From positions 2,323,501 to 2,387,500 of the forward strand of contig NZ_CP050265.1 of the NCBI RefSeq assembly GCF_011765465.1: 64,000 nucleotides of DNA. Direction: 5' to 3'. Shown in pieces: positions 51,559 through 59,520 of this stretch; the stretch's first letter is position 1, and each line of letters starts with the position of its first letter. The stretch comes from Erythrobacter sp. (GTDB taxonomy: Bacteria > Pseudomonadota > Alphaproteobacteria > Sphingomonadales > Sphingomonadaceae). The translations under genes were made by a program, and so were the position numbers. The notes under the pieces are model-generated. The model searched no databases. It was not told the DNA's origin and saw nothing but the letters and a program-made list of their open reading frames with translations.

Positions 51559-52976
51559 CAGGAAGCGCCCCGCTCGGCATAGGCATCGATGGGAAGGGGA
51601 TCGCCCATCTGGCGGATCAGCGCCCGCTCGCGCAGGAAGCGGAGCATTCCCGAATCGCCCATGCGCGACGGGCCGAGGCCCGAGCAGCCGCGCGACTGGT
51701 TGGTGGCATCGCCGACGAAGCTCGTCATCGCCCCGTCCTGCAAGCTGATTGCCCCCGCATCGAGCCTGACGCCAATCGCCGTCGCCTCGTCGAGCGAGCC
51801 CGCAAGCACGGCGGCAGAAAGCCCGTATTCGGTGTCGTTCGCTTGCGCGATCGCGCCCTCGATGTCGTCATAGACCGTGACCGGGATCACGGGGCCGAAG
51901 GTCTCCTCGCGCATGACCTTCATCTGCGGGGTGACGTCGGCGAGCACGGTGGGGCGCAGGTATTTCCCGCCGCCCAGCACCTCGACCTCGCCGCCGGTCA
52001 ATACCCGCGCGCCGTGCGAGCGCGCATCGTCGATATGCGCCTGCACTTTCTCGGCCTGCGCGGGAAAGATGAAGGGGCCGAGATGGCCTGTGTGCGGGTC
52101 CGGATATGTCAGTTCGACCCGCTCGGCGGCGGCGACCAGTGCCTTGACGAAAGGCTCGGCGATTTCGCGCGCGACATAGACCCGCTCGATCGACTGGCAC
52201 GCCTGCCCGGTGGCGACCACGCTCGAGCGCAGCGCCACCCCCGCCGCCCAGTCGGGGTCGGCATTGGCGGTGACAATCATCGGATCTTTGCCGCCGAGTT
52301 CGAGATTGGCCGGGATCAGTGCGCGCGCGGCGGCTTCGGCGACCTTGCGGCCCGTGGCGGTGGAGCCGGTGAAGCAGACATAGTCCACCTCCTCGATCAG
52401 CGCCTGCCCGACCTCGGGCCCGCCCATGACATAGGCCAGCGGCAGTTCGGGAACCTCGGCCAGCACGGCGCGCATCGGCTCGACGAAGCGCGGCGTGACT
52501 TCGGACGGCTTCACCATCGCCGCGCAGCCCGCCATCAGCGCCGGGACCGCGTCGATATGGGAGAGGATCACCGGGAAGTTCCAAGGGGCGATCGCGCCGA
52601 ACAGGGGGAAGGCGGAGTAGTTGGTGACGATCTCGACGCCCGGCACGGCGGAAGGATGCGCCTCGACGTCGAGCCGGTCGAAGAGTTCCGGCCCGCGCTG
52701 CGCCCAGCGGCGGATGTTCCCCGCGCAGCCCTGCACCTCGATCATGGAGACGGTGCCGCGCCCCGTATCGACCGCGAGCGCGCCCGCGATCTCGGCGGCG
52801 TGGGCGTCGATTGCGTCGGCGAAGCGGGTGAGTACGACCGTCCGCCCGGCGGGGCCGATTGCCTCCCACTCGGCCTGCGCCTCGCGCAGCCGCGCGGCGG
52901 TCGCGGCGATTTCCTCACGCGAGCTTTCGAGGAAGTCGTAGTCCTCCTCGCCGGTGCGCGGGTTGCGGGCCTTCAT
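51558..52976 (-). CDS. NAD(P)-dependent aldehyde dehydrogenase
   Basis: This is a 472-residue ALDH with all catalytic parts: N133 in PWNFP, K156 in KPSE, GSTATGRK (204-211), E226 in LELGGKD and the nucleophile C260 in GQACQS. It is only distantly similar to the one at 2509. Its start overlaps the TGA of a deacetylase-fold gene (ATGA). It sits in the middle of the leftward module E operon. It would oxidise an aldehyde or semialdehyde formed in the pathway. Confidence 0.93.
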   Translation of the reverse strand: MKARNPRTGEEDYDFLESSREEIAATAARLREAQAEWEAIGPAGRTVVLTRFADAIDAHAAEIAGALAVDTGRGTVSMIEVQGCAGNIRRWAQRGPELFDRLDVEAHPSAVPGVEIVTNYSAFPLFGAIAPWNFPVILSHIDAVPALMAGCAAMVKPSEVTPRFVEPMRAVLAEVPELPLAYVMGGPEVGQALIEEVDYVCFTGSTATGRKVAEAAARALIPANLELGGKDPMIVTANADPDWAAGVALRSSVVATGQACQSIERVYVAREIAEPFVKALVAAAERVELTYPDPHTGHLGPFIFPAQAEKVQAHIDDARSHGARVLTGGEVEVLGGGKYLRPTVLADVTPQMKVMREETFGPVIPVTVYDDIEGAIAQANDTEYGLSAAVLAGSLDEATAIGVRLDAGAISLQDGAMTSFVGDATNQSRGCSGLGPSRMGDSGMLRFLRERALIRQMGDPLPIDAYAERGAS

Positions 52977-53887
52977 TGCTGGCTCTCCCAACAGGCGACG
53001 ATATCCTCGCCGCGCGCGAACCATGTCTCCTCGCGCCCCGCGAGGTCGGCGAGCAGGGCCTCGAGCGCGTGGATGCGATAGGGCAGGCCCATGATGTAGG
53101 GGGTGAGATGCACCGGCAGCATCCGCCCGCCGCCCTTTTCCTTCGCCTCGCGCGCAAGCCAGTCGAAGGCGTCGCGCAGGCTCTCGCCCCAGCTGTCGGC
53201 GCTCTTCTGCTGGACGGTGACGATCTGGCGGTCGCTGAGTTCGTGATTGAGCGGCAGGTCGACCAGGCCATTGGAGAAACGATAGGGCATCTCGTCGTTC
53301 ACCCAGTCGCAGCAATAGGTCAGCCCCTCGGCCTTGAGAATATCGAGCGTCGCAAAGCTCTGCTGGCGCGCGATGGAAAGCCAGCCCTTCGGCCGCGCGC
53401 CTGTCGCTGTCTCCAGCCGCGCCATGGCGTCCCCGATCAGCGCGCGCTCGGCCTCTTCGCCGAGCGAGGCGTCGATGGTGCCGTTCATGTCGGTCGAATG
53501 GGCGATGATCTCGTGCCCGCCCGCCTGCACCGCTGCGATCAGCTCGGGGTAACGCTCGGCAATCGCGGCGTTGGTCGCGAAGCTGGCCTTGACCCCCGCT
53601 TTCTCGAAGGCTTCGAGCATCCGCCACGCGCCGACACGGTTGCCGTAGTCGCGCGCGGTGTAGTGGCGATAGTCGGGATAGGGCGTGACCATGTGGCCGG
53701 GCGCCTTGAAAGGGCCGCCCGGGACGATCGGAAACCACTCGAGGCTGACGCAGAGCCACACCGCGACCGAGCCTTTCGGCCAAGTGACCGCCGGGCGTTC
53801 ATGCAGGTTCGACCATTCGTAAAGGTCGTGGTCGTAGCCCTCGCGGCGCTTGGGATATTGCGTGTAGCTGTCGGGAAGCGTGCTCAT
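52973..53887 (-). CDS. Polysaccharide-deacetylase-fold protein, diverged PuuE/imidase-like copy
   Basis: This 304-residue NodB-fold protein begins with a ~35-residue extra N-terminus. Compared with its neighbour at 53884 and the copy at 21034, the SHG motif reads AHSTDM (129-134), and the late LHxxxxG motif has Thr instead of His (T262 in HLTPYIMGLPYRI). RPKGWLS (165-171) and CDWVNDEMPYRF (193-204) are kept. It has no signal peptide. It may have another specificity or act as a partner subunit. Start and stop overlap neighbours by ATGA. Confidence 0.82.
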   Translation of the reverse strand: MSTLPDSYTQYPKRREGYDHDLYEWSNLHERPAVTWPKGSVAVWLCVSLEWFPIVPGGPFKAPGHMVTPYPDYRHYTARDYGNRVGAWRMLEAFEKAGVKASFATNAAIAERYPELIAAVQAGGHEIIAHSTDMNGTIDASLGEEAERALIGDAMARLETATGARPKGWLSIARQQSFATLDILKAEGLTYCCDWVNDEMPYRFSNGLVDLPLNHELSDRQIVTVQQKSADSWGESLRDAFDWLAREAKEKGGGRMLPVHLTPYIMGLPYRIHALEALLADLAGREETWFARGEDIVACWESQQ

Positions 53888-54765
53888 GCGACTTGTGCCC
53901 TCCACGCGTCCACGATTTCGCCTGCCGTTGCGAGCCATGCGCGACCGTCCTTGGCGATATGCTCCAGCGCCTCCTCGAACGGGCCGATCCGGTGGGGCTG
54001 GCCGATGAGATAGGCGTGCAGGGGAATGCACATCACCGTGCCCGATTTCTCGCCCTCGCTCGCAAGTCGTTCGTACTGCTTTACCAGCGTCTCGGCATAT
54101 TCGCGCCCGCTCATGTTGTAGACGAAGAAGCCGTAATGGTCGTTCACCTCGAGGCTGTAGGGGATCGAGGCGAGCTTGCCTGAGGCAACCTTCACCTCCT
54201 GCACCTGGTCGTCGTGATAGAGGTCGCAGGTGTAGTCGAAGCCGTATTCGGCAAGCAGGTCCAGGGTGCGCGGCGTGTGCGTCAGCGCGGGCGCGAGCCA
54301 GCCGCGGATGCGCTGGCCGGTCGCCTTCTGGACCGTGTCGATGGAGTCCTCGATGATCGCGCGCTCCTGCGCCTCGGTCATGTCGTAGGAATAGCGCGTG
54401 TTGTAGATGCCGTGGCTGAAGAACTCCCAGCCACGCGCCGCCGCGTCCGCGACGACCTCGGGATGGTGCTGGCACAGCGCGACCGAGAGGCTGACCGATC
54501 CGGGAAAGCCGTGGCGGGTCATCACCTCGGCCATGCGCCAGTGGCTCACGCGGTTGGAATGATCGCGGTGGGAATAGCCCACGACGCTGGGCGCGGGGTG
54601 CGGCCACGGGGTGCGCTTGGGATGGATCGGCGGGTCGATCTCGTAATATTCGAGATTGGGCGCGACCCACACGGCGCAGGTCTTTCCGCCCGGCCACTCG
54701 ATCTTCGCCCGCCCCTCGTAAGGGTGGTAATCGTAAAGCCCCGGATCCGGCGCGCCTTCCTGCAT
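53884..54765 (-). CDS. Polysaccharide-deacetylase-fold amidohydrolase, PuuE/imidase type
   Basis: This 293-residue NodB-fold enzyme has FFSHGIYNTRY (115-125), RIRGWLAPAL (152-161), YTCDLYHDDQVQE (178-190) and LHAYLIGQPHRI (249-260). This is the pattern of the PuuE allantoinase group, whose members open cyclic ureides or imides. It is cytosolic. It follows the isochorismatase-fold hydrolase gene with a one-base overlap (TGATG). Ring opening by this protein and hydrolysis of the resulting half-amide by its neighbour make a natural two-step sequence. Its specificity is inferred only. Confidence 0.85.
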   Translation of the reverse strand: MQEGAPDPGLYDYHPYEGRAKIEWPGGKTCAVWVAPNLEYYEIDPPIHPKRTPWPHPAPSVVGYSHRDHSNRVSHWRMAEVMTRHGFPGSVSLSVALCQHHPEVVADAAARGWEFFSHGIYNTRYSYDMTEAQERAIIEDSIDTVQKATGQRIRGWLAPALTHTPRTLDLLAEYGFDYTCDLYHDDQVQEVKVASGKLASIPYSLEVNDHYGFFVYNMSGREYAETLVKQYERLASEGEKSGTVMCIPLHAYLIGQPHRIGPFEEALEHIAKDGRAWLATAGEIVDAWRAQVA

Positions 54766-55448
54766 CAGCGCGCCTCCAGCCAGTCGATCACCGCCTGCAC
54801 CGGCTCGACATCGGCGTATTTGAGCTGGAGGTCGGTGAGATTGGCGAAGTGATAGCTCTCGTGCTTGTCCGCGCAGGTCTCTACGGGAACGATGGTGCGA
54901 TAGCCGTGGGAAAGCGCGTCCACCGCCGTCGCCCGCACGCAGCCGCTGGTCGAGCCGCCCGTCACCACGACCGTGTCGACCTTGTGCCAGACGAGATAGC
55001 TCGCAAGCGGCGTCTCGAAGAAGGCGCTCGGCATACGCTTCGTATACTGGAGGTCGTCCGCGTCGATGTCGCAGCGCGGGTCGAACTGGTGGCGCTCGGA
55101 TTCATACTTGATGTTCTGCAAGCTGTCCTCGGTGTCGGTGCGCGTGCCCCACACGCCCGCATCGCCCGCGTCCGCCTTGTAGGCGACCCGGCTCCAGATC
55201 ACCGGCATCCCCTTTTCCCGCGCGAGGGCCGAGATGCGGTTGATGTATTCGATCTGCCGGGGGTCGGTTTCGTAAGCGGTCTTGAACAGGTCGGTGCGGG
55301 TATAGGCTTGCTGCACGTCGACGTTCACGATGGCCAGTTTCTCGCCGAAGCCGAACTTCTTGCGCGCCGGATTGGCCATCACTTCCTCGAAGATCGCCCG
55401 CGCGGTGCGGCCGTCCTCGACCATCTTCGTGCCCACGAGATCCGTCAT
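54765..55448 (-). CDS. Isochorismatase-fold cysteine hydrolase (amidase type), first gene of the leftward operon
   Basis: This 227-residue protein has the Asp-Lys-Cys triad D44 (VNVDVQQAY), K137 (YTKRMPSAFF) and C170 (GGSTSGCVRA), and ends with a typical helical C-terminus. Relatives include N-carbamoylsarcosine amidase and the maleamate amidase NicF. The ATG at 55448 follows AAAAGGGGAG. Only moderately like the copy at 5757, it has a longer N-terminus. Two TGTCCGACA inverted repeats lie 43-91 bases upstream. It starts a nine-gene overlapping operon running to 48090. Confidence 0.89.
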   Translation of the reverse strand: MTDLVGTKMVEDGRTARAIFEEVMANPARKKFGFGEKLAIVNVDVQQAYTRTDLFKTAYETDPRQIEYINRISALAREKGMPVIWSRVAYKADAGDAGVWGTRTDTEDSLQNIKYESERHQFDPRCDIDADDLQYTKRMPSAFFETPLASYLVWHKVDTVVVTGGSTSGCVRATAVDALSHGYRTIVPVETCADKHESYHFANLTDLQLKYADVEPVQAVIDWLEAR

Positions 55449-55490
55449 GCTGCTCCCCTTTTGCGGCCAGTGCTTCGGCGGCGCGATAGG

Positions 55491-55507
55491 CGCGTGTCCG
55501 ACACGCG
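55491..55507. promoter_or_regulatory. CGCGTGTCCGACACGCG inverted repeat
   Basis: Perfect 8-bp arms (CGCGTGTC/GACACGCG) around a single central C, centred at 55499, 43 bases upstream of the cysteine hydrolase start. The TGTCCGACA core recurs at 55528-55536. GTC-N-GAC is a FadR/GntR-type half-site arrangement, one base shorter than in the TTGTCCGGACAA sites. Confidence 0.65.
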
Positions 55508-55524
55508 AACGAGCCACGCCTTAT

Positions 55525-55539
55525 GCCTGTCCGACAGGC
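55525..55539. promoter_or_regulatory. GCCTGTCCGACAGGC inverted repeat
   Basis: Perfect 7-bp arms (GCCTGTC/GACAGGC) around a central C at 55532. The centre-to-centre distance to the preceding repeat is 33 bases, about three helical turns, so both would be on the same face of the DNA. It is probably a second binding site for the same regulator. Confidence 0.62.
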
Positions 55540-55596
55540 GGTTTTTACGCTTTGACAGCGCACAATAAAGCCGCGTAAGGCCATGTCGAGTGAAAT

Positions 55597-55608
55597 TTGT
55601 CCGGACAA
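55597..55608. promoter_or_regulatory. TTGTCCGGACAA palindrome (regulon site 7)
   Basis: A perfect 12-bp palindrome 30 bases before the TTG start of the alpha/beta hydrolase gene (55639) and about 150 bases before the divergent operon start. A TTGACA hexamer at 55552-55557 could be the -35 of the rightward operon, placing this site just downstream of the -10; that promoter call is weak. Confidence 0.76.
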
Positions 55609-55638
55609 CTTGAGCGCGCGAGAAGCGAGAGGGATTCC

Positions 55639-57012
55639 TTGCCCAGTCAGATCACCCGCCAGATCACCCGCCACGTCCTCACCATTCCCGCGCAGGGCGG
55701 GAAACCGGCGCGCAAGGTGCATTACCGCCGCTGCGGGCAAGGCCCGGCGCTGCTGATGGTGCACCAGAGCCCGCGCTCCTCGTCCGAATACACCGAGCTG
55801 ATGCGGGATTGGGCCGCGCATTTCACCTGCATCGCCCCCGACACGCCGGGCTTCGGGCAGTCCGACCCGCTGCCGGGCGAGCCTGAAATAAACGACTTCG
55901 CCGACGCGATCCTCGAATTCGCCGACGCGCTCGGCATCGCGCCATGCGCCGCCTACGGCTTTCATTCGGGCGGCATCATCCTTGTGACCGCGATCAAACG
56001 CAGGCCGCAGGCTTTCCGCTGTCTTGCGGTCGGCGGCTATGCGATCTGGACGCCGGAGGAGATGCGCATCTTCGGCGAGAGCTACCTGCCCGAATTCGTG
56101 CCGCAGCCCTATGGCGAGCACCTCGCGTGGATCTGGAGCCGCATCCTCGAACAGAGCTGGGTCTTCCCGTGGTTCGACACGCGCGAGGAAGCGCGGATGT
56201 CCATCGCCCACGCCGATGTGGAGCACGTCGCCCGGACGGTCTCCGAAATGCTCGACGCGGGCGAGCATTACCGCGCGGGCTACGGCGCGGTGCTGCGCGC
56301 CCCGCGCGACATCCCGGCCCCGGACGCCGTCGTGCCGCCCTGCCTCATCAGCGCCTATGACGGCGACCCGCTGCAGGCGCATATCGACCGGCTCGGCGCG
56401 ATGCCCGCAAGCTGGAGCGCGCAGAAGGTCGCGACCCCGAAGGAGCACCAGGACCTGAGCCTAGCCTTCCTCAAGGAGCACGCGGACACCGCGCCCTGCG
56501 GCGCTTTGCCGGAGGACGGGCACGAAGGCTGGCTTGAACTCGAAGGCGGGCTGATCCATTGGAAGGGCGCGAAGGGCGGGCGACTGCGCCTGCACCGCCC
56601 GGCGGAGGAACTGGCCGACCCCTCCAAGGGCGAGATCGCCATCGACGTCCCCGGCCACGGCCAGTCCGACGATTTCGACGACATGAAACGCGCGGTCGAA
56701 GCCTCTGCCGAGGCGCTCGGGGTGAGCGACATCGACTGGCCCGCCCCACCTGCGGGCGATGCCGACCGGCTCTACCCCGACATGGCCCCCGACCGCTTCG
56801 GCCTCTACCTCCAGCGCGCATGGCAGGTCGCGCGCGCCGAGGCATTCTTCGCCCCGTGGTACGAGGCGAACGCCGCCCACGCGGTCCCGCTCACGCCGGA
56901 AGCCATCGCCACCCCGGCGGTCCACGCCCGCGCCCTCGCCCGCATCCGGGCAGGCGCCGCCGCGCGCCGCTGGCACGACACCCTCGCCCAGATCCAAGGA
57001 GAGACAGCATGA
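55639..57012 (+). CDS. Alpha/beta hydrolase with a degenerate second hydrolase-like half
   Basis: This 457-residue protein starts at TTG 55639, with GAGAGGG upstream; earlier in-frame starts would lie in the operator. The N-terminal half is an alpha/beta hydrolase: HQSPRSS oxyanion loop (42-48), DTPGFGQSD (68-76), and the nucleophile S110 in YGFHSGG, where the usual first glycine is Phe. The second half (about 300-457) again contains a GLIHWKG...IDVPGHGQSDD pattern without a nucleophile. It would cleave an ester, lactone or C-C bond. Its TGA overlaps the next ATG. It heads the rightward module E operon. Confidence 0.84.
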   Translation: MPSQITRQITRHVLTIPAQGGKPARKVHYRRCGQGPALLMVHQSPRSSSEYTELMRDWAAHFTCIAPDTPGFGQSDPLPGEPEINDFADAILEFADALGIAPCAAYGFHSGGIILVTAIKRRPQAFRCLAVGGYAIWTPEEMRIFGESYLPEFVPQPYGEHLAWIWSRILEQSWVFPWFDTREEARMSIAHADVEHVARTVSEMLDAGEHYRAGYGAVLRAPRDIPAPDAVVPPCLISAYDGDPLQAHIDRLGAMPASWSAQKVATPKEHQDLSLAFLKEHADTAPCGALPEDGHEGWLELEGGLIHWKGAKGGRLRLHRPAEELADPSKGEIAIDVPGHGQSDDFDDMKRAVEASAEALGVSDIDWPAPPAGDADRLYPDMAPDRFGLYLQRAWQVARAEAFFAPWYEANAAHAVPLTPEAIATPAVHARALARIRAGAAARRWHDTLAQIQGETA

Positions 57013-57515
57013 TCGACATGGCCAAGGAAATGCCGCTTCTCGCCCGCCACGAAGGCGTGTGGGACGGCACCTACACCTATTTCAACGCCGACAACGAGAA
57101 GGTCGACGAGCACGCCAGCCGCCTGCTCTGCCGGATGACCGGCGACGACGAGATCCCCTATCACCAGACGAATTACTACACATGGCCCGACGGCAGGACC
57201 GAGGTGCGCGATTTCCCCGCGACCTATCGCGACGGGCGCATCTGGTGGGACAATGAACTGATCCAGGGCTGGGCCGCCGAAGTGCCGCTCGACGACAAGA
57301 ACCGCACGATCATGCTCTACTGGCAGCGCACGGGCGATCCCTCGCTCTACCTTTACGAGCAGATCCAGATTTCCGACGACGGCAAGAACCGCTGCCGCAC
57401 GTGGCACTGGATCCGCGACGGCAAGCTGGAGACGCGCACCGCGATCCAGGAGCATTTCGTGACGAAGGACTGGAAGGCCATCGACGCGGAAATGAAGGCG
57501 AAACACGGCGCGTAA
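57009..57515 (+). CDS. Calycin-like (DUF3598-type) protein, paralogue of 51097-51558
   Basis: This 168-residue protein shares HEG-x-WDG, D-x-H and W-x-(D/N)-GR motifs with 51097-51558. Further features are YWQRTGDPSLYLYEQIQIS and CRTWHWIRDGKLETRT. It is probably a small cytosolic beta-barrel that binds or rearranges a hydrophobic intermediate. An internal ATG at 57018 is an alternative start; I keep 57009 because it overlaps the upstream TGA (ATGA). It lies just before the LeuC-like gene. Confidence 0.75.
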   Translation: MIDMAKEMPLLARHEGVWDGTYTYFNADNEKVDEHASRLLCRMTGDDEIPYHQTNYYTWPDGRTEVRDFPATYRDGRIWWDNELIQGWAAEVPLDDKNRTIMLYWQRTGDPSLYLYEQIQISDDGKNRCRTWHWIRDGKLETRTAIQEHFVTKDWKAIDAEMKAKHGA

Positions 57516-57523
57516 GACACGAG

Positions 57524-58903
57524 ATGGGACGCACGCTGTTCGGCAAGATCTGGGACGCGCATTTCGTCGCCGAGACGGCGGGCGGCGCGGCGCTGGTCGC
57601 GATCGACCGGGTGTTCCTTCACGAACGCACCGGCGCCGCCGCGCTCGCCCGCATGGCCGAGATGGGGCGGGAAGTGCGCGATCCCGCGCGGGTCTTCGCC
57701 GTGATGGACCATATCGTCGACACGCGGCCCGGGCGCGGGGACGGGACATTGATGCCGGGCGGCGAGGGCTTCATCACCGAGACCCGCGCCGCCTGCGCCG
57801 AGGCGGGCATCACCCTGTTCGACGTCAACGACCCGGCGCAGGGCATCGTCCACGTGATCTCGCCCGAACAGGGCATCGTCCTGCCCGGCCTCACCCTCGT
57901 CGCGCCCGACAGCCACACCTGCACGCAAGGAGCCTTCGGCGCGCTCGCCTGGGGGATCGGCTCGTCCGAGGCCGAACACGCAATGGTGACGGGGACGCTG
58001 CGGCTCGAAAAGCCGAAGACGATGCGCGTGACCTTCGAGGGCGCGCTCCCAGCGGGCGTGACCGCGAAGGACATGATCCTCACCCTCATCGCCGCGCACG
58101 GCGCGGGCGGGGGCGCGGGGCACGTGGTGGAGTTCGCCGGGGAGGCGGTGCGCGCGCTCGACATGGAAGCGCGCATGACCCTCGCCAACATGGCGACCGA
58201 ATTCAGCGCCATGACCGGGCTGATCGCGCCGGACGAGACGACCTTCGCCTACCTCGCGGGCAGGCCCTATGCGCCGGACAGCTTCGAGGATCCCTATTGG
58301 CGCACGCTCCGGACCGACGAGGACGCGACATTCGACCGCGAGATCGTCATCGACGCCTCACAGATCGTCCCGATGGTGAGCTGGGGGACGAGTCCCGAAC
58401 ACACCATCCCCGTCACCGGAACCGTCCCGCAAGGCCCGGCGCGGGCGCACGACTATATCGGGCTCGAAGCGGGGGCGGCTCTCGCCGGGACACCAGTGGA
58501 CGCCGCCTTCATCGGCAGCTGCACCAATGCGCGCCTGTCCGACCTGCGCCGCGCCGCCGCGATCCTGAAGGGTCGCCGCATCGCCCCCGGCATCAGGAAG
58601 GCGCTGGTCGTGCCCGGCTCGCTTTCGGTCAAGCGCGCCGCCGAGGCCGAGGGGCTCGACAAAGTGTTCGAAGCGGCGGGCTTCGAATGGCGCATGAGCG
58701 GCTGTTCGCTGTGCTTCTACGCGGGCGGCGAGGGCTTTCCCCAAGGCTCGCGCGTCATCTCCAGCACCAATCGCAATTTCGAGGGGCGCCAGGGCCCCGG
58801 CATCCGCACCCACATCGCGTCGCCCGAAACCGTCGCGGCGAGCGCCATCGCAGGGGTGATCGCGGACCCGCGCGAATATATGCGCGTGGAGGAGCCGGCA
58901 TGA
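57524..58903 (+). CDS. LeuC-like aconitase-family hydratase, large subunit
   Basis: This 459-residue large subunit belongs to isopropylmalate isomerase-type hydratases. The three [4Fe-4S] cysteines are C333 (GSCTNARLSD), C394 and C397 (SGCSLCFYAG). Substrate/cluster motifs are MDHIVDT (61-67), PDSHTCTQGAFG (128-139) and FSAMTGLIAPDE. With LeuD it would hydrate a maleate-like double bond. Clustering with an HMGL-like lyase and CoA-transferase, rather than with leuA or leuB, points to a catabolic enzyme such as a (di)alkylmaleate or citraconate hydratase. The leucine pathway role cannot be fully excluded. Confidence 0.88.
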   Translation: MGRTLFGKIWDAHFVAETAGGAALVAIDRVFLHERTGAAALARMAEMGREVRDPARVFAVMDHIVDTRPGRGDGTLMPGGEGFITETRAACAEAGITLFDVNDPAQGIVHVISPEQGIVLPGLTLVAPDSHTCTQGAFGALAWGIGSSEAEHAMVTGTLRLEKPKTMRVTFEGALPAGVTAKDMILTLIAAHGAGGGAGHVVEFAGEAVRALDMEARMTLANMATEFSAMTGLIAPDETTFAYLAGRPYAPDSFEDPYWRTLRTDEDATFDREIVIDASQIVPMVSWGTSPEHTIPVTGTVPQGPARAHDYIGLEAGAALAGTPVDAAFIGSCTNARLSDLRRAAAILKGRRIAPGIRKALVVPGSLSVKRAAEAEGLDKVFEAAGFEWRMSGCSLCFYAGGEGFPQGSRVISSTNRNFEGRQGPGIRTHIASPETVAASAIAGVIADPREYMRVEEPA

Positions 58904-59520
58904 CCGCCTTCCCCCAGCCGCTCGCCGGGATCGCCGCGCCGCTCCATGTCGAAAGGCTCGCGGACAACGTGGACACCGACGCGGTCATTCCGAGCCGGGA
59001 AATGCGCTCGACCGGTCGCACGGGGCTTGCCGAGGGCCTGTTCGCCCCGTGGCGCTACAGCGATGCGGACGCCCGGACGCCGAATCCGGATTTCGTGCTC
59101 AACCGCCCGGAATACTGCAACGCGCAGATCCTCGTCGCGGGGTCCAATTTCGGCTGCGGGTCGAGCCGCGAACACGCGGTCTGGGCCCTTGCCGAATACG
59201 GTTTTCGCGCTGTGATCGCGGAAAGCTTCGCGCCGATCTTCCGCGGCAACTGCATCCGCAATTTCATCCTCCCCGTCACCCTGCCGCGCGAGGTGCTGGA
59301 GGAGATCGCGGGAGAGGTGGTCGAGATCGACCTCGAAGCGCAGGAGGTCCGCTGCCGGGGTGAGGCGCACGGCTTCGACATCGACCCCGAGGCCAAGCGG
59401 ATGCTGGCCGAAGGGCTCGACGCGATCGACCTGACGCTGACGCAGCGCGATGCGATAGAAGGCTGGACCGAGGTCGACCGCGAAAAGCGCCCCTGGGTAT
59501 ACTTGGAGAACACCGAATGA
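58900..59520 (+). CDS. LeuD-like aconitase-family hydratase, small subunit
   Basis: This 206-residue swivel subunit has NVDTDAVIPSREM (about 23-35), the conserved GSNFGCGSSREHA (about 83-95) and the FAPIFRGNCIRN loop (about 111-122). The start overlaps the leuC-like stop by ATGA and the end overlaps the lyase gene by ATGA. The length is standard for LeuD. The small subunit sets substrate specificity in this family, so its loop residues would be the place to test the maleate-homologue idea. Confidence 0.89.
   Translation: MTAFPQPLAGIAAPLHVERLADNVDTDAVIPSREMRSTGRTGLAEGLFAPWRYSDADARTPNPDFVLNRPEYCNAQILVAGSNFGCGSSREHAVWALAEYGFRAVIAESFAPIFRGNCIRNFILPVTLPREVLEEIAGEVVEIDLEAQEVRCRGEAHGFDIDPEAKRMLAEGLDAIDLTLTQRDAIEGWTEVDREKRPWVYLENTE

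Noticed and set aside
21034..54765. Polysaccharide or chitin degradation by the three 'polysaccharide deacetylases'
   Set aside because: None has a signal peptide, no glycosidase or sugar transporter is nearby, and their motifs fit the cytosolic PuuE/imidase group better.
57524..59520. Leucine biosynthesis locus (leuCD)
   Set aside because: No leuA or leuB is adjacent. The genes overlap a lyase and CoA-transferase in a catabolic-type operon. It cannot be excluded without the rest of the genome.
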